A stretch of 64,000 nucleotides of DNA from contig OZ251545.1 in assembly GCA_965243335.1 (NCBI GenBank), forward strand, positions 3,782,001 through 3,846,000, given 5' to 3'. The notes under the pieces are model-generated. The model searched no databases. It was given only the letters and a program-made list of their open reading frames with translations, and was not told where the DNA came from. This DNA is from JAJDXW01 sp965243335. Lineage in GTDB: Bacteria > Pseudomonadota > Gammaproteobacteria > HK1. Shown piece after piece: positions 43,431 through 52,900 of the stretch; position 1 is the first letter of the stretch; every line of letters begins with the position of its first letter. The position numbers and the translations under genes were made by a program.

Positions 43431-44489
43431 ATGCACGACGCGGCGTACAAGAGCCTGTTCTCCCACCCCCGGATGGTCGCGGACCTGCTGCGGGGGTTCG
43501 CGGCCCGGGAGTGGAGCGACGAGCTCGACTTCGAGACCCTCGAGAAGCTCCCCGCGGACTACGTGAGCGACGACATGCGCCAGCGTCACGGGGACTCGGT
43601 GTGGCGGGTTCGCCTCCAGGGCCAGGGAGAGGCGTGGCTGTACCTGCTGGTGATGCTCGAATTCCAGTCCACGACCGACCGGTACATGGCGGTACGCATC
43701 CTGGTCTACACCGGGCTGCTGTACCAGGACCTCATCCGCCGCGGCGCGTTCGATCCGGACGGACGGCTGCCGCCGGTCTTGCCCATCGTGCTCTACAACG
43801 GTTCCAACGAGTGGAGCGCGCCGGTGGAGGTGGGGGACCTCATCGCCCCGGTGAAGGAGGCGCTGGCGCGTTACCAGCCGTCGCAGCGGTACTTTCTGCT
43901 TGACGAGGGGAGATTGAAGGAAGACGATCTGTCGGGCCGGAACCTGGTGTCGGCGCTGGTGAGGCTGGAGAACAGCGGAACGGCGGAGGCGCTGTGGGAG
44001 GTGGTGGAGGCGTTGTCGGGGTGGCTGGGGGAGTCAGGCGACGACGAGTTGCGGCGGGCGTTTGCGGAGTGGCTTCGGCAGGTGGTGTCGAGGCGTCTCG
44101 GGGAGGGAGCGCCGCTCGCGGCGGACGCGCTGGAAGGGGGAGGAGCGATGCTGGCGGAGCGGGTGCAGGAGTGGATCGAGCAGTGGCTTCAGGAAGGCCG
44201 CGAACAGGGACGTGAGCAGGGCCTCGAGCAGGGCCTTGAACAAGGGATCGAACAAGGACTCGAACGGGGCCGTGAGCAGGGGATCGAGCGGGGGCGCGCC
44301 GAGGAGCGGGCGCTGTTGTGTCGTCAGGCGGCGCGCAAGTTCGGCGATGAGACGGGCGAGCGGCTGTCGGGGCTGGTTGCGCGTCTCGCGGACCCGGAAC
44401 GTCTCGCCGAGGTCGGCGACTGGGTCATCGAGTGCGGCACGGGGACGGAGCTGCTCGCCCGCGCCGAGCGGTCGGCCCGCCTCTCCTGA
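43431..44489 (+). CDS. Rpn family recombination-promoting nuclease/putative transposase (copy 2)
   Basis: 352-residue paralogue of the gene at 37129. It has MHDAAYKSLFSHPRMVADLL, catalytic SDDMRQRHGDSVWRVRLQ and LVMLEFQSTTDRYMAV, and a C-terminal repeat tract QGREQGLEQGLEQGIEQGLE before GIERGRAEERALLCRQAARK. The tract is longer than in copy 1. The 3' end is duplicated at 43109-43266. Both copies look intact. Confidence 0.88.
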   Translation: MHDAAYKSLFSHPRMVADLLRGFAAREWSDELDFETLEKLPADYVSDDMRQRHGDSVWRVRLQGQGEAWLYLLVMLEFQSTTDRYMAVRILVYTGLLYQDLIRRGAFDPDGRLPPVLPIVLYNGSNEWSAPVEVGDLIAPVKEALARYQPSQRYFLLDEGRLKEDDLSGRNLVSALVRLENSGTAEALWEVVEALSGWLGESGDDELRRAFAEWLRQVVSRRLGEGAPLAADALEGGGAMLAERVQEWIEQWLQEGREQGREQGLEQGLEQGIEQGLERGREQGIERGRAEERALLCRQAARKFGDETGERLSGLVARLADPERLAEVGDWVIECGTGTELLARAERSARLS

Positions 44490-44663
44490 CGGCGCCCCGC
44501 GCGCGGTTCGCCAGCGCCGGCCCCTCCACCGCGCACATGCCTCGGCCTCGAAGGCGGGGGCTCCCATGCGGTATGGAGCGGGCCCGCATCCGCGGCATCC
44601 GCAGCATCCGCGTAACGGGACCCCCGCGGCCTCCCGGCTCCTCGGCGATGCCCGTGCGCGGCG

Positions 44664-44897
44664 GTGAAGGCAGCGCCATTGCAGACGTTGCAGGCTGATA
44701 CGAGCGCCCCGCCGGCCCCCTCGGCCCCGCCAGCCCCGTCGCTCGCCCCCACCGCAGCGGAAGCCCGCGGCGGGGAGGGCGGCGCGCCGGACGCCGCCGC
44801 CGCATCGTCTACGCCGCCCCCTCCCTTCGGAGACCGTGCTTGCCCTTCGGGACATCACGGAAGGCGCGCGCGCGTTTCGCCTCCGGGCACGCTTTCC
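44664..44897 (+). pseudogene. Relic of the 5' end of a polysaccharide-export permease gene (wzm-like)
   Basis: From GTG 44664 the sequence reads KAAPLQTLQADTSAPPAPSA and, after a frame change, ETVLALRDITEGARAFRLR. Both match the start of the intact permease at 56088-57008 (KEEALQTLPAETDAHP and QTVLALRDVAEGARAFRLW). About 80 bases upstream also resemble the region before that gene. The homology ends at about 44897, where a different gene fragment begins. Confidence 0.7.
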
Positions 44898-45340
44898 AGT
44901 CCTTTCGCGAGCGCCTGCCGGGCCGTTTCCTCGCTGGACGGCGCTGGACGGAAGCGCTTCCGAGGCAGGGCGCCCATCTCGCCGAGGCGTTCGGCGTCGT
45001 GCGCTCCACGCCCCGGACCCTCGCCCTCCCCGCCCTGTCAGCCATCGTCTGGGTTTGCGAGGGCGGGGCCTTCGTCGTCCTGGCCGACCCGCTCATGCCC
45101 GACGCCGCGCTGCTCGGGCCGTGGCTGTCCCTCGCCGCCGGCTCGCTGGCGACGGGACTCCCCTCTGCGCCGGGGTATATCGGCGCCTTTGACTACTTCG
45201 CCGCCCTGGGATTTGCCGCCTACGGCTCCACCCCTGAAATCGCCGCCGCTCTCGCGCTGACCGTCCACGCCCTGTGGGCGCCGTATACCGTGGTGGGGCT
45301 GGTCTGCTACTGGCTGCCGTCCAGCGACCGGCGCCCATAG
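44898..45340 (+). pseudogene. C-terminal fragment of a flippase-like membrane protein (LPG synthase TM/UPF0104 type)
   Basis: Frame ending at 45340 shows several hydrophobic segments: LALPALSAIVWVCEGGAFVV, GPWLSLAAGSLATGLPSAPG, YIGAFDYFAALGFAAYGSTP, AALALTVHALWAPYTVVGLV. The SAPGYIGAFDY region equals the conserved PGGLGGFE-like loop of this family. The N-terminal two-thirds is missing. The 165 bases that follow hold nothing recognised. Confidence 0.6.
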
Positions 45341-45506
45341 AGGAGGCGCGACGCCGGCTTCGGCGTACCTGCCCGGGCCTCATCTTTCTTCGCCGTTACG
45401 CCCGAAAACGCACCCTGGTTTCGGGTTGCCATGCACCGACTCATGATTCTTGGGTTGGGTCAAAGTCGAGAAAGTCTCCTGGTGCGGCGCAACCGCCTTA
45501 TCGATC

Positions 45507-46523
45507 TCAATTGCTCATGCAATTCCACGTGCGCGCCAGCTTCTCCTCCCACGAGAGCGCGGTGCGAACGATGACGGCGAGGTCGGCGTGGCGCGGCGAC
45601 CATTGCCACGCCGCGCGGACCCGCGAAACATCCGCCACCAGCGTCGGCGGGTCCCCCGCGCGCCGCGGTCCTTCGCGAATCTCCAGGCCCCCGCCCGCCT
45701 CGGCTGCCACCGTATCAAGCACCTCGCGGACCGAGAACCCCCCGCCGTAGCCGCAGTTGAGCACGCGGCAGCCGCCGCCCTGCTCCAGGTCGCGAAGGGC
45801 GGCGACGTGGGTGTCGGCGAGGTCGGACACGTGGATGTAGTCGCGCACGCAGGTGCCGTCCTTCGTGTCGTAGTCCGCGCCGAACACGGTCACGGGGCCG
45901 CCCCCGCCGACGACCGCCCGGCAGGCGACGGTGACCAGGTGCTCGGCGTCCGGGCTGGACTGGCCCGCCCGCCCTTTCGGATCGGCGCCCGCGACGTTGA
46001 AGTACCGCAGAGCGACGTAGCGGAAATCGTGGGCCGCCGCAGTGTCGCGAAGCGCCCATTCGGTGGCCAGCTTGGATCTGCCGTAGGGGTTGATGGGAAC
46101 CGTCGGCGCATCCTCGGCCACCGGGACCACCCGGGGAACGCCGTAGACCGCCGCCGTCGACGAGAAGACGAACCGTTGCACCCCGCTGGCGACGCAGGCG
46201 CGAAGCAGGACCGCGCTCGCGCCGCTGTTGTTGTGGTAGTAGCGGAGGGGATCGCGCATCGATTCGGGAACGCTGACGCGGGCGGCCAGGTGCACGACGG
46301 CGCCGATCCGGTATTCGGCGAGAACATGGCGGACGGTGTCGGCGTCGCCGACGTTGCCCTCGACGAAGGGGACCTCGTCGGGGACGGCCGCGCGGCGCCC
46401 CGCTGAAAGGTCGTCGAGGACGACGACGGGGTAGCCGGCCTCGCGGAGCGCGAGCACGACGTGGCTGCCGATGTAGCCCGCGCCGCCGGTGACGAGGCAG
46501 GCGCGTTGTTGGGGGTGTCCCAT
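45507..46523 (-). CDS. galE: UDP-glucose 4-epimerase GalE
   Basis: Interconverts UDP-glucose and UDP-galactose (or the N-acetyl forms) for polysaccharide synthesis. The 338-residue product has CLVTGGAGYIGSHVVLALRE, catalytic SSTAAVYG and YGRSK (Ser/Thr and YxxxK), and RYFNVAGADPKGRAGQ. Full length, but the last residues TWNCMSN and the stop codon derive from a 38-base piece matching the gene at 39525-40115, so the natural 3' end was replaced. It lies between relics of export genes and an insertion-element cluster. Confidence 0.94.
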   Translation of the reverse strand: MGHPQQRACLVTGGAGYIGSHVVLALREAGYPVVVLDDLSAGRRAAVPDEVPFVEGNVGDADTVRHVLAEYRIGAVVHLAARVSVPESMRDPLRYYHNNSGASAVLLRACVASGVQRFVFSSTAAVYGVPRVVPVAEDAPTVPINPYGRSKLATEWALRDTAAAHDFRYVALRYFNVAGADPKGRAGQSSPDAEHLVTVACRAVVGGGGPVTVFGADYDTKDGTCVRDYIHVSDLADTHVAALRDLEQGGGCRVLNCGYGGGFSVREVLDTVAAEAGGGLEIREGPRRAGDPPTLVADVSRVRAAWQWSPRHADLAVIVRTALSWEEKLARTWNCMSN

Positions 46524-46565
46524 AGGCCGTTGAACCTGGACTGAGCGAGGGGCGGCTCCTTCACC

Positions 46566-46699
46566 CTACCACCTTGCGGCTGAACACGTCGAGCACGATG
46601 GCCAGACACACGAACCCGGCCCAAGCCGGCACGCAGGTGACGTCTGTGCCGGGGCCTGCTTCGACGGCAAGGCAGGAAGGGAAATAGTGCTGGACCACC
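46566..46699 (-). pseudogene. Fragment of an IS3-type transposase (orfB)
   Basis: About 130 bases parallel to 48482-48600 of the intact IS3-family element: CTGAACACGTCGAGCAC followed by similar bases encoding the LDVFSRR region on the reverse strand. It has many differences and no ends, so it is an old relic from a related element rather than a recent copy. Confidence 0.6.
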
Positions 46700-46734
46700 C
46701 GACGACCTCGCGGGCCTCGAGCTCCAGGTCAGCT

Positions 46735-46744
46735 AAGCACACCA
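46735..46744. repeat. Left target-site duplication of the IS4-family element
   Basis: AAGCACACCA occurs here and at 49504-49513, exactly flanking the composite insertion. Ten bases fits the 9-13 base duplications of IS4-family elements. Confidence 0.75.
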
Positions 46745-47959
46745 CATAGGTAGGATCATATAATTATTTGATTCTGATTGGATTTTTTCTTGAAGTCCCA
46801 TTCGAAGTCTCCTATCATGGGGTTGGGAACAGCCACGACGTTACGGAGACTCGAATGGGACGAGGGCATGATAGCGACTTCGCGGACCGATTCAAGCGGG
46901 TCCTGTCGGCACACAGCGTCAACGCCTTGGGACGGTTGACGCGATATTGTCATCGCGAACGGGTGATCACGCCGCATCGCATGGCGATGAGCCTGATGGC
47001 AAGCTGCGCGAGAGGGCAGGTTCAGACCCTGGCGGATCTGCAACGGGATTTCAACGCGCTGTTCGGGACTTCGGTGGCCTACAAGCCGTTTCACAATCAA
47101 CTGGCGAAACGGCAGTTTGCCGATTTCATGCGGGAGTTGACCTGCAAGCTCATCGAACGGTGGACGGTGCAGGTATTGAAGGCGCAGCCGGGCGGGGCCT
47201 TCAGCGAATTTGGCCGCATCCTGATTCAGGACGGCAGTTCGTTTGCGGTCCATGACGCGCTGTCGAAACACTACCCAGGGCGGTTTCAGCCTCGTTCCCC
47301 GGCGGCGGTGGAATTGCACGTGACCATGGACCTGTACCGGGACTGCGCCTCGAAGATCGCACTCACTGCGGACACGGCGCCGGAGCGCCCACACTTGCCG
47401 CGCGCCCACACCCTGAAGGGGGACTTGCTGCTGGCCGACCGGGGATACTTCACCCGCGATTACCTGCGCGAGGTCGATGCGGCGGGCGGATCCTACGTGG
47501 TTCGGGGCAACACCTCGCTCAATCCGGTGGTGCAGGCGGGCTACGGGGCCGGGGGCCGAGTCCTGCGAGGAGTGCGCGGGAAGAAACTCGGCGAGGTTCG
47601 CAAGAAAGGTCTTCTCGATTTCGACGTGGTTTGGGGTCAGGGGGAGAAGGCGTTTCGGACACGTTTGATTGCCAGTTGGAATCGGTCGAAGGGGCAGTAT
47701 CGCTATCTGGTCACCAATTTGCCCCGCGACCGATATACCCTGGAAGCGGTTGACCAAGCCTATCGCCTTCGTTGGCAAATCGAACTGCTTTTCAAAGAAT
47801 GGAAGTCTTACGCCAATCTGCAAGCTTTCAACACCGCCAATCCTGCCATCGCCGAGGGGCTGATCTGGGCGGCGGTCGCCGCAGCGGCGATGAAGCGCTA
47901 TCTGGCCCATATGACGCAGGTATTGCGCGCCGTGGAAGTCTCCACACGCAAGGTTGGAC

Positions 47960-48976
47960 TTACCCCGATCTGGTGGACGGTTGAAGGCTTTCGCCGGTGC
48001 GGTGATGGGCGAGAGCCGGTAAGGGTAGATTGTGCTCGATCCCGGGGTCTGGGGGTCTGCACCGAGGGTGGTTTGGGACCCCGTCTCGCGCGCTCGCGGC
48101 GCGCTCGAAGTCGTTGGGGCTGAGATAGCCCAGGGCGGAGTGCCGCCGATGGGGGTTGTACCAGCCTTCGATGAAGTCGAACAGGGCCATCTTCGCTTCG
48201 GCTCGGGTACGCAACGACCGCCGGTCGATGAGTTCGCATTCGAGCGTGGCGAAGAAGCTCTCGGCCATGGCGTTGTCGTAGCAGTCGCCCGCGGAGCCGG
48301 TCGAGGGACGCACCCCCATCTCCCGACAGCGGTGGCCGAACGCGAGCGAGGTGTACTGCGTGCCCTGGTCGGAGTGATGGATCACGGCCGTGGGGCGGCG
48401 CTGCGTGGCGGCCATGTTCAGCGCATCGAGGACCAGCTCGGTGCGAAGATGGTCCGCCATCGCCCATCCCACGATGCGGCGGCTGAACACGTCGAGCACC
48501 ACGGCCAGGAACACGAACCCCGCCCAGGTCGGCACGTAGGTGATGTCGGCCACCCAGAGCCGGTCGGGGGCTTGGGCCTGGAAGCATCGCTGGACCAGGT
48601 CCGGCGCTGCCCGCCGGCCCGGAGCGGGGCGTGTCGTGCGCGTGCCCCGGCGCCGGCTCACCCCCGCCAACCCCTGTTCACGCATCAGCCGTGCAACGCG
48701 CTTGCGGCCCACCGCACGGCCCCGAGCTGCGAGTTCGGCATGAACCCGAGGCGCGCCATAGGTCCCTCGTGAACGCTCGTGGGCCGCCCGGACCTCGCCG
48801 CGTAACCGGTCGTCGTCCCGGGCGCGACGCGAGCGCCCCCGCCCCCGCCACGCATAGTACCCGCTGGGGGAGACACCCAGCACCCGGCACATCGTGGCCA
48901 CCTGATGTTCGGCTCGGTTCGCTCTCACGACCTCGAAGACCTCCCGGGCACCGTCCCGGTCTCCCGAGCGAACCAA
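47960..48976 (-). CDS. IS3-family transposase OrfB (DDE integrase domain)
   Basis: Integrase-like catalytic part, 338 residues, with ADITYVPTWAGFVFLAVVLD (first Asp), VIHHSDQGTQYTSLAF (second Asp) and DNAMAESFFATLECEL (Glu). It is normally made as an OrfAB fusion by -1 frameshifting; the frame continues from LKK at the AAAAAAG site into SRGLVRSGDRD. Its stop codon lies inside the terminal inverted repeat. Confidence 0.93.
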   Translation of the reverse strand: MVRSGDRDGAREVFEVVRANRAEHQVATMCRVLGVSPSGYYAWRGRGRSRRARDDDRLRGEVRAAHERSRGTYGAPRVHAELAARGRAVGRKRVARLMREQGLAGVSRRRGTRTTRPAPGRRAAPDLVQRCFQAQAPDRLWVADITYVPTWAGFVFLAVVLDVFSRRIVGWAMADHLRTELVLDALNMAATQRRPTAVIHHSDQGTQYTSLAFGHRCREMGVRPSTGSAGDCYDNAMAESFFATLECELIDRRSLRTRAEAKMALFDFIEGWYNPHRRHSALGYLSPNDFERAASARDGVPNHPRCRPPDPGIEHNLPLPALAHHRTGESLQPSTRSG

Positions 48977-49239
48977 GCCGCGGCTTTTTTCAGGATCTCC
49001 CGCTCTTCACGAAGCTGGCGATTCTCCCGCCGCAGCCGACGCAACTCCTCACGCTCGGCGCTCGTCAGACCGTCCTCGCGACGACCCTCGTCGCGGTCCG
49101 ACTGACGCACCCAGTTGCGGATCGCCTGCGCCGAGCACTCGAACTCCCGAGCCAGCTCCCCGGGCGTGCGGCCCGCCCGAACCAGCTCCACCATCTGGCG
49201 CCGGTACTCCGGCGCGTAGGCGACGCGTCTTTCTGCCAT
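48925..49239 (-). CDS. IS3-family transposase OrfA (helix-turn-helix)
   Basis: DNA-binding part, 104 residues. It has YAPEYRRQMVELVRAGRTPG and ELAREFECSAQAIRNWVRQS (HTH), then a leucine-zipper-like ELRRLRRENRQLREEREILK. Start ATG 49237-49239 with GGAGGTGTCC before it. It overlaps orfB. Confidence 0.92.
   Translation of the reverse strand: MAERRVAYAPEYRRQMVELVRAGRTPGELAREFECSAQAIRNWVRQSDRDEGRREDGLTSAEREELRRLRRENRQLREEREILKKAAAWFARETGTVPGRSSRS
48984..48990 (-). promoter_or_regulatory. Programmed -1 frameshift site
   Basis: AAAAAAG on the reverse strand within the orfA/orfB overlap, the standard A6G slippery heptamer of IS3 elements. A slip of one base joins the OrfA frame to the OrfB frame. 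Confidence 0.8.
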
Positions 49240-49514
49240 CTGGACACCTCCTCTGCACAATGTTCAGGTGTCCACCAAACCGGGGCAACTTCAGGTCGCC
49301 ATGTGCGCCCATCACGTTCTCACGGATCTGTTCAGAGTCTTGACTTCACAATCACACGGGGATCTACATGACACATTGCGCGCCGCAATCGAATATCTCG
49401 CGAACAATGCAACCCGAGCACATCCCAAGCGAGAACGAAGAACCGGGAAACTACAATTCGGCATCGTCCCAATCCTCGACATCGCTTAAGTACCTAACTT
49501 ATGAAGCACACCAA

Positions 49515-49832
49515 GCACCCGGTGACCTGTTGCGGTTCTCGCCGCTGCCCTTCCGGAGCCGTGTCCGGCTCGGGCTTCTCGCGCTAAGTGCACGCCGGGT
49601 ACGGGACTGGCGCCGCCTTGAGGACATCACGGCTGCCGACTGGCTGTGGCACCTCGGCGACGAGCACGACTATCGGGTGGTCTGAGAGCCGCTGCCGCGC
49701 GGAAAGTTCTGCGAGTTGGCGGAAGAGGTGGCGGCGGTCTGGTTCTGGAACAAGCTCGAGCTGCGCGGTTCAAGCCGCCCGTCCGGTGCAAATCAACTTG
49801 AACATCTGCCGCCGGAAGGCCGGCGGGTATAG
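49515..49832 (+). pseudogene. Unrecognised gene fragment with internal stop
   Basis: Beyond the IS4 target site one frame reads like protein, with a TGA at 49683-49685 in the middle: LLRFSPLPFRSRVRLGLLAL, DITAADWLWHLGDEHDYRVV, stop, then GKFCELAEEVAAVWFWNKLE. No family recognised. Its 5' end was probably lost at the IS4 insertion. Confidence 0.4.
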
Positions 49833-49905
49833 CGGTCTCGATTGCGGCATAGCGGATGCCTCCTCCCCAAAAGGCCAGGTGTTCAGGAAAATCAGGTCTA
49901 CTCCA

Positions 49906-52900
49906 CTATCGGGGAGTCGATGTCTCTACGAGCTTTCGTAATTTACTCTCGCTTTCCATAATCATCTTCGAGTAAGTAGTATTTTCGAACCCCCACAAGA
50001 TAGAGTCCAGGTTATCATTCTGTCGGACAAGAAATGGTATGGTTACAACGATCCTGAGCTGTTTATGATTCTCGATGAATCTGTCAATAGTGTTGAGATG
50101 AGGGTCCGAAATCTCGGGATTCCATGATGCCAGCATCTGGAGAGATCTTCTGCTATATATATTGAAAACTGTCGAGGTCATCTTGTCAATGGTGACAAAG
50201 GTCATCCCCTCGACGTCATCAACCGATAGAACCTTCGTGTCCTTGTGAAGATCAGATATCAAACCACAAAACATGGTCCATTGATCCGTTCGCTGATCAA
50301 GAAACCGACTAACGATCTCAAAACGTTCTGAAAAACCTTCCGGCAGAGATACATCATCTTCCGCGACGACAAGTCTATCCATATCATGGTACATCGCATG
50401 GCGAGCAAGGACGCGGTAACTCAAACCACAACCGATCCAACTTGGCTGTCGGCGTATACCGTCGAATAGAGTCCAACGCTCCAGTCTTGGCTCCGAAAGT
50501 ACGGCATATCGGCGTTCATACGTTTCCGGCATGGATAGGATTATCTTATCTGCATGTTTTGGGATAAGAAGATCGATTTCATCGGCATAACTACAGGGAA
50601 GAAAATTCATCGACATCAGAAATCTATCGAACATAAATGCAAATCTTCTACCGGATATATCTACGGCTTTGCGTATTGCGAGCTCTGAAATCGGATTTTC
50701 CAGGGCTTTTTCGACAGCGAGGAGCATGGAAGGAATAGAATCTTGCTCGAAAAACTTCACCACACCCTCAAGTTCCGGATAATCACTTTGATCCTTGGTC
50801 GATTCCGATACGACCGGCGTTCCCAGTGATAAACACTCCCAGATTCTTGGGACCTCAAGTAAGGCGTCATGGTAATAATGTATATTGACGACGACTCGCG
50901 CACTTCTGATCAACTCTTCAATAGCTGATCCGAATGTATTGTTTTCCACACGAATTCTAAATTTCCTCTTCAAAACAGACAACATGCGCTGCCGTCGTGG
51001 AGAACTAAGATTGTCCCCATAAAAAAGGACATCACATGTCTTTACGTAGGGAGGTGAGCCATCGTCATAAAGATGCTCACCTCCGATAGGGAGATAAGTG
51101 ACATGCGGAAAGCTGAGACCTTTATCTTTTAGAAAAGGAAGATTATGAATTGCATATTCGAGAACGGCATGGGAGTTGCGCAAGATATCCAAATAACGTT
51201 CGTTGAACCAACGTGAAGATACGGACTGTTCCATCTGGAACGATATGAGTCTTTCATATGGTGGAAGTCTTTTGAAGATCTGTGGGCAAATCGCCACATA
51301 AAAATCACAAGAAAATTCATCCGACAGCTCCGTCATCAAATGGACATTCCATCCATGTTCTCGCAGGCGACGTTCGATCAACTTCGCAATGAACAAAGTA
51401 TGAGGTGTTGTCAGAATCCCCCAGGAAATATGCTTCTGTTTCTTTTCTACGGAAACAATATTGTATTCTATTTTCTTCCAATTTTGATACGCCAATGTGT
51501 GCTTGAATGGAACTGGCGCCAATTTAAAAATAGTGTTTTTTATGCCAATTTTAACCGAAAGTGGCAATGGCGTCCGACGATAAATTGTTCTCCCGACTTG
51601 ACTCAATCCGGCGCGTGTCCTAGTAAGCACCAACCGCGCGGAGCGCTTTAGACAGCGAAGTGGGGCGGTAATGCGCCAGCTAGTGGATCCGTACAGCTCC
51701 CCGATTTGCCTGTCACGATCAACCACCGCCCGATCCAGCCCCTCGATCCGCCCATCGCGTTCGGCTACCGCCCGATCCAGCCCCTCGATCCGCCCATCGC
51801 GTTCGGCTACCGCCCGATCCAGCCCCTCGATCCGCCCATCGCGTTCGGCTACCGCCCGATCCAGCCCCTCGATCCGCCCATCGCGTTCGGCTACCGCCCG
51901 ATCCAGCCCCTCGATCCGCCCATCGCGTTCGGCTACCGCCCGATCCAGCCCCTCGATCCGCCCATCGCGTTCGGCTACCGCCCGATCCAGCCCCTCGATC
52001 CGCCCATCGCGTTCGGCTACCGCCCGATCCAGCCCCTCGATCCGCCCATCGCGTTCGGCTACCGCCCGATCCAGCCCCTCGATCCGCCCATCGCGTTCGG
52101 CTACCGCCCGATCCAGCCCCTCGATCCGCCCATCGCGTTCGGCTACCGCCCGATCCAGCCCCTCGATCCGCTCGTCGCGTTCGGCTACCGCCCGGTCACT
52201 TGAGGCGAACGCGCGGCTGAAGGCAGGCAGTGCGGCATCGAAGGCCGACCGGATCTGATCGAGCTCTTCAACATCCTTGCCATTCGCATCCCCGTGAACC
52301 CATCGATTGAGAATATCAAAACTAGTCTTGATCCAATGGGAAAGCTTCGGATCACCCAGCAGCCTGGTATCACTACTCCAATGATGGCGCAAATTTGGGG
52401 TGATGAACTCGTCGAGATCGATCTGAGCACCTACGGAAGTACTCTTCGGCCACGAAACACCAAGAGCGTCGCCAATCGCATCCACCACTGCATGCGGTTC
52501 TGAAAGAAGTGCGTCATAACGCATCCAGACGCGCTTCATACCACGCGTGTCATTCTCCGCGTCCAAGACATGCCTGAGCCACAAGAGATGTCCGACGGAC
52601 GGATCGATTCCATCGCGCGTCTCCAAGGATGCGGCGACATCTAGAGGATTGCGAATGGGAGAGACGACGAAGGGCTCGGCGCCATGCGCTTTCACCACCT
52701 CGATCCAGAAAGGCAGCAGACGGCATATCCGAGGATCCTTCAGAACGAAAAGCGGACTGTCGCCGAACTCGCCTTCAAGTGTTTCCTGGGCACGTCTACG
52801 GAATCCGTCGGCAATGGGAGAGGCATACCACTGCCTGTTGAAGAAACGCCAGTCGCGCCAGGACGAGCCCGCGGATGCGAGAATTTCATCGTTCAGCAAG

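Larger units (their letters stand above)
47955..49293 (-). mobile_element. IS3-family insertion sequence, complete, 1339 bp
   Basis: The terminal inverted repeats are 24 bases with five mismatches (TGGACTTACCCCGATCTGGT versus TGAAGTTGCCCCGGTTTGGT, then GGAC in both). A 3-base target duplication GGT lies at 47952-47954 and 49294-49296. Two overlapping reading frames on the reverse strand are orfA and orfB, with an AAAAAAG slippery site between them. Confidence 0.92.
46855..49489 (+). pseudogene. IS4-family transposase split by IS3 insertion
   Basis: N-terminal part 46855-47954 and C-terminal part 49297-49489. DDE signature: ILIQDGSSFAVHD (first Asp), LLLADRGYFTRD (second Asp) and the Y-R-E-K block YRLRWQIELLFKEWK, all before the break. 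Removing 47955-49293 and one GGT restores STRKV-AMCAHHVLTDLFR in one frame, ending QFGIVPILDIA. The gene was therefore intact when the IS3 element landed. The frame before the ATG at 46855 is not needed. Confidence 0.88.
46745..49503 (+). mobile_element. IS4-family insertion sequence interrupted by an IS3-family element
   Basis: Ends CATAGGTAGGAT and, on the other strand, CATAAGTTAGGT form imperfect inverted repeats inside a 10-base target duplication. The transposase gene is on the forward strand. An IS3-family element occupies 47955-49293; without it and one copy of its GGT duplication the IS4 element would be about 1.4 kb, a normal size. Confidence 0.8.

Noticed and set aside
46524..46734. 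Possible intact IS3 element left of the IS4 element
   Set aside because: Only about 130 degenerate bases match the IS3 orfB; no termini or orfA remain.
51706..52203. Forward-strand open frame over the 42-bp repeats, and a possible CRISPR array
   Set aside because: The units are directly adjacent with no spacers, and the reverse strand carries a long multidomain gene through them; the forward frame is open only because the repeat lacks stops.
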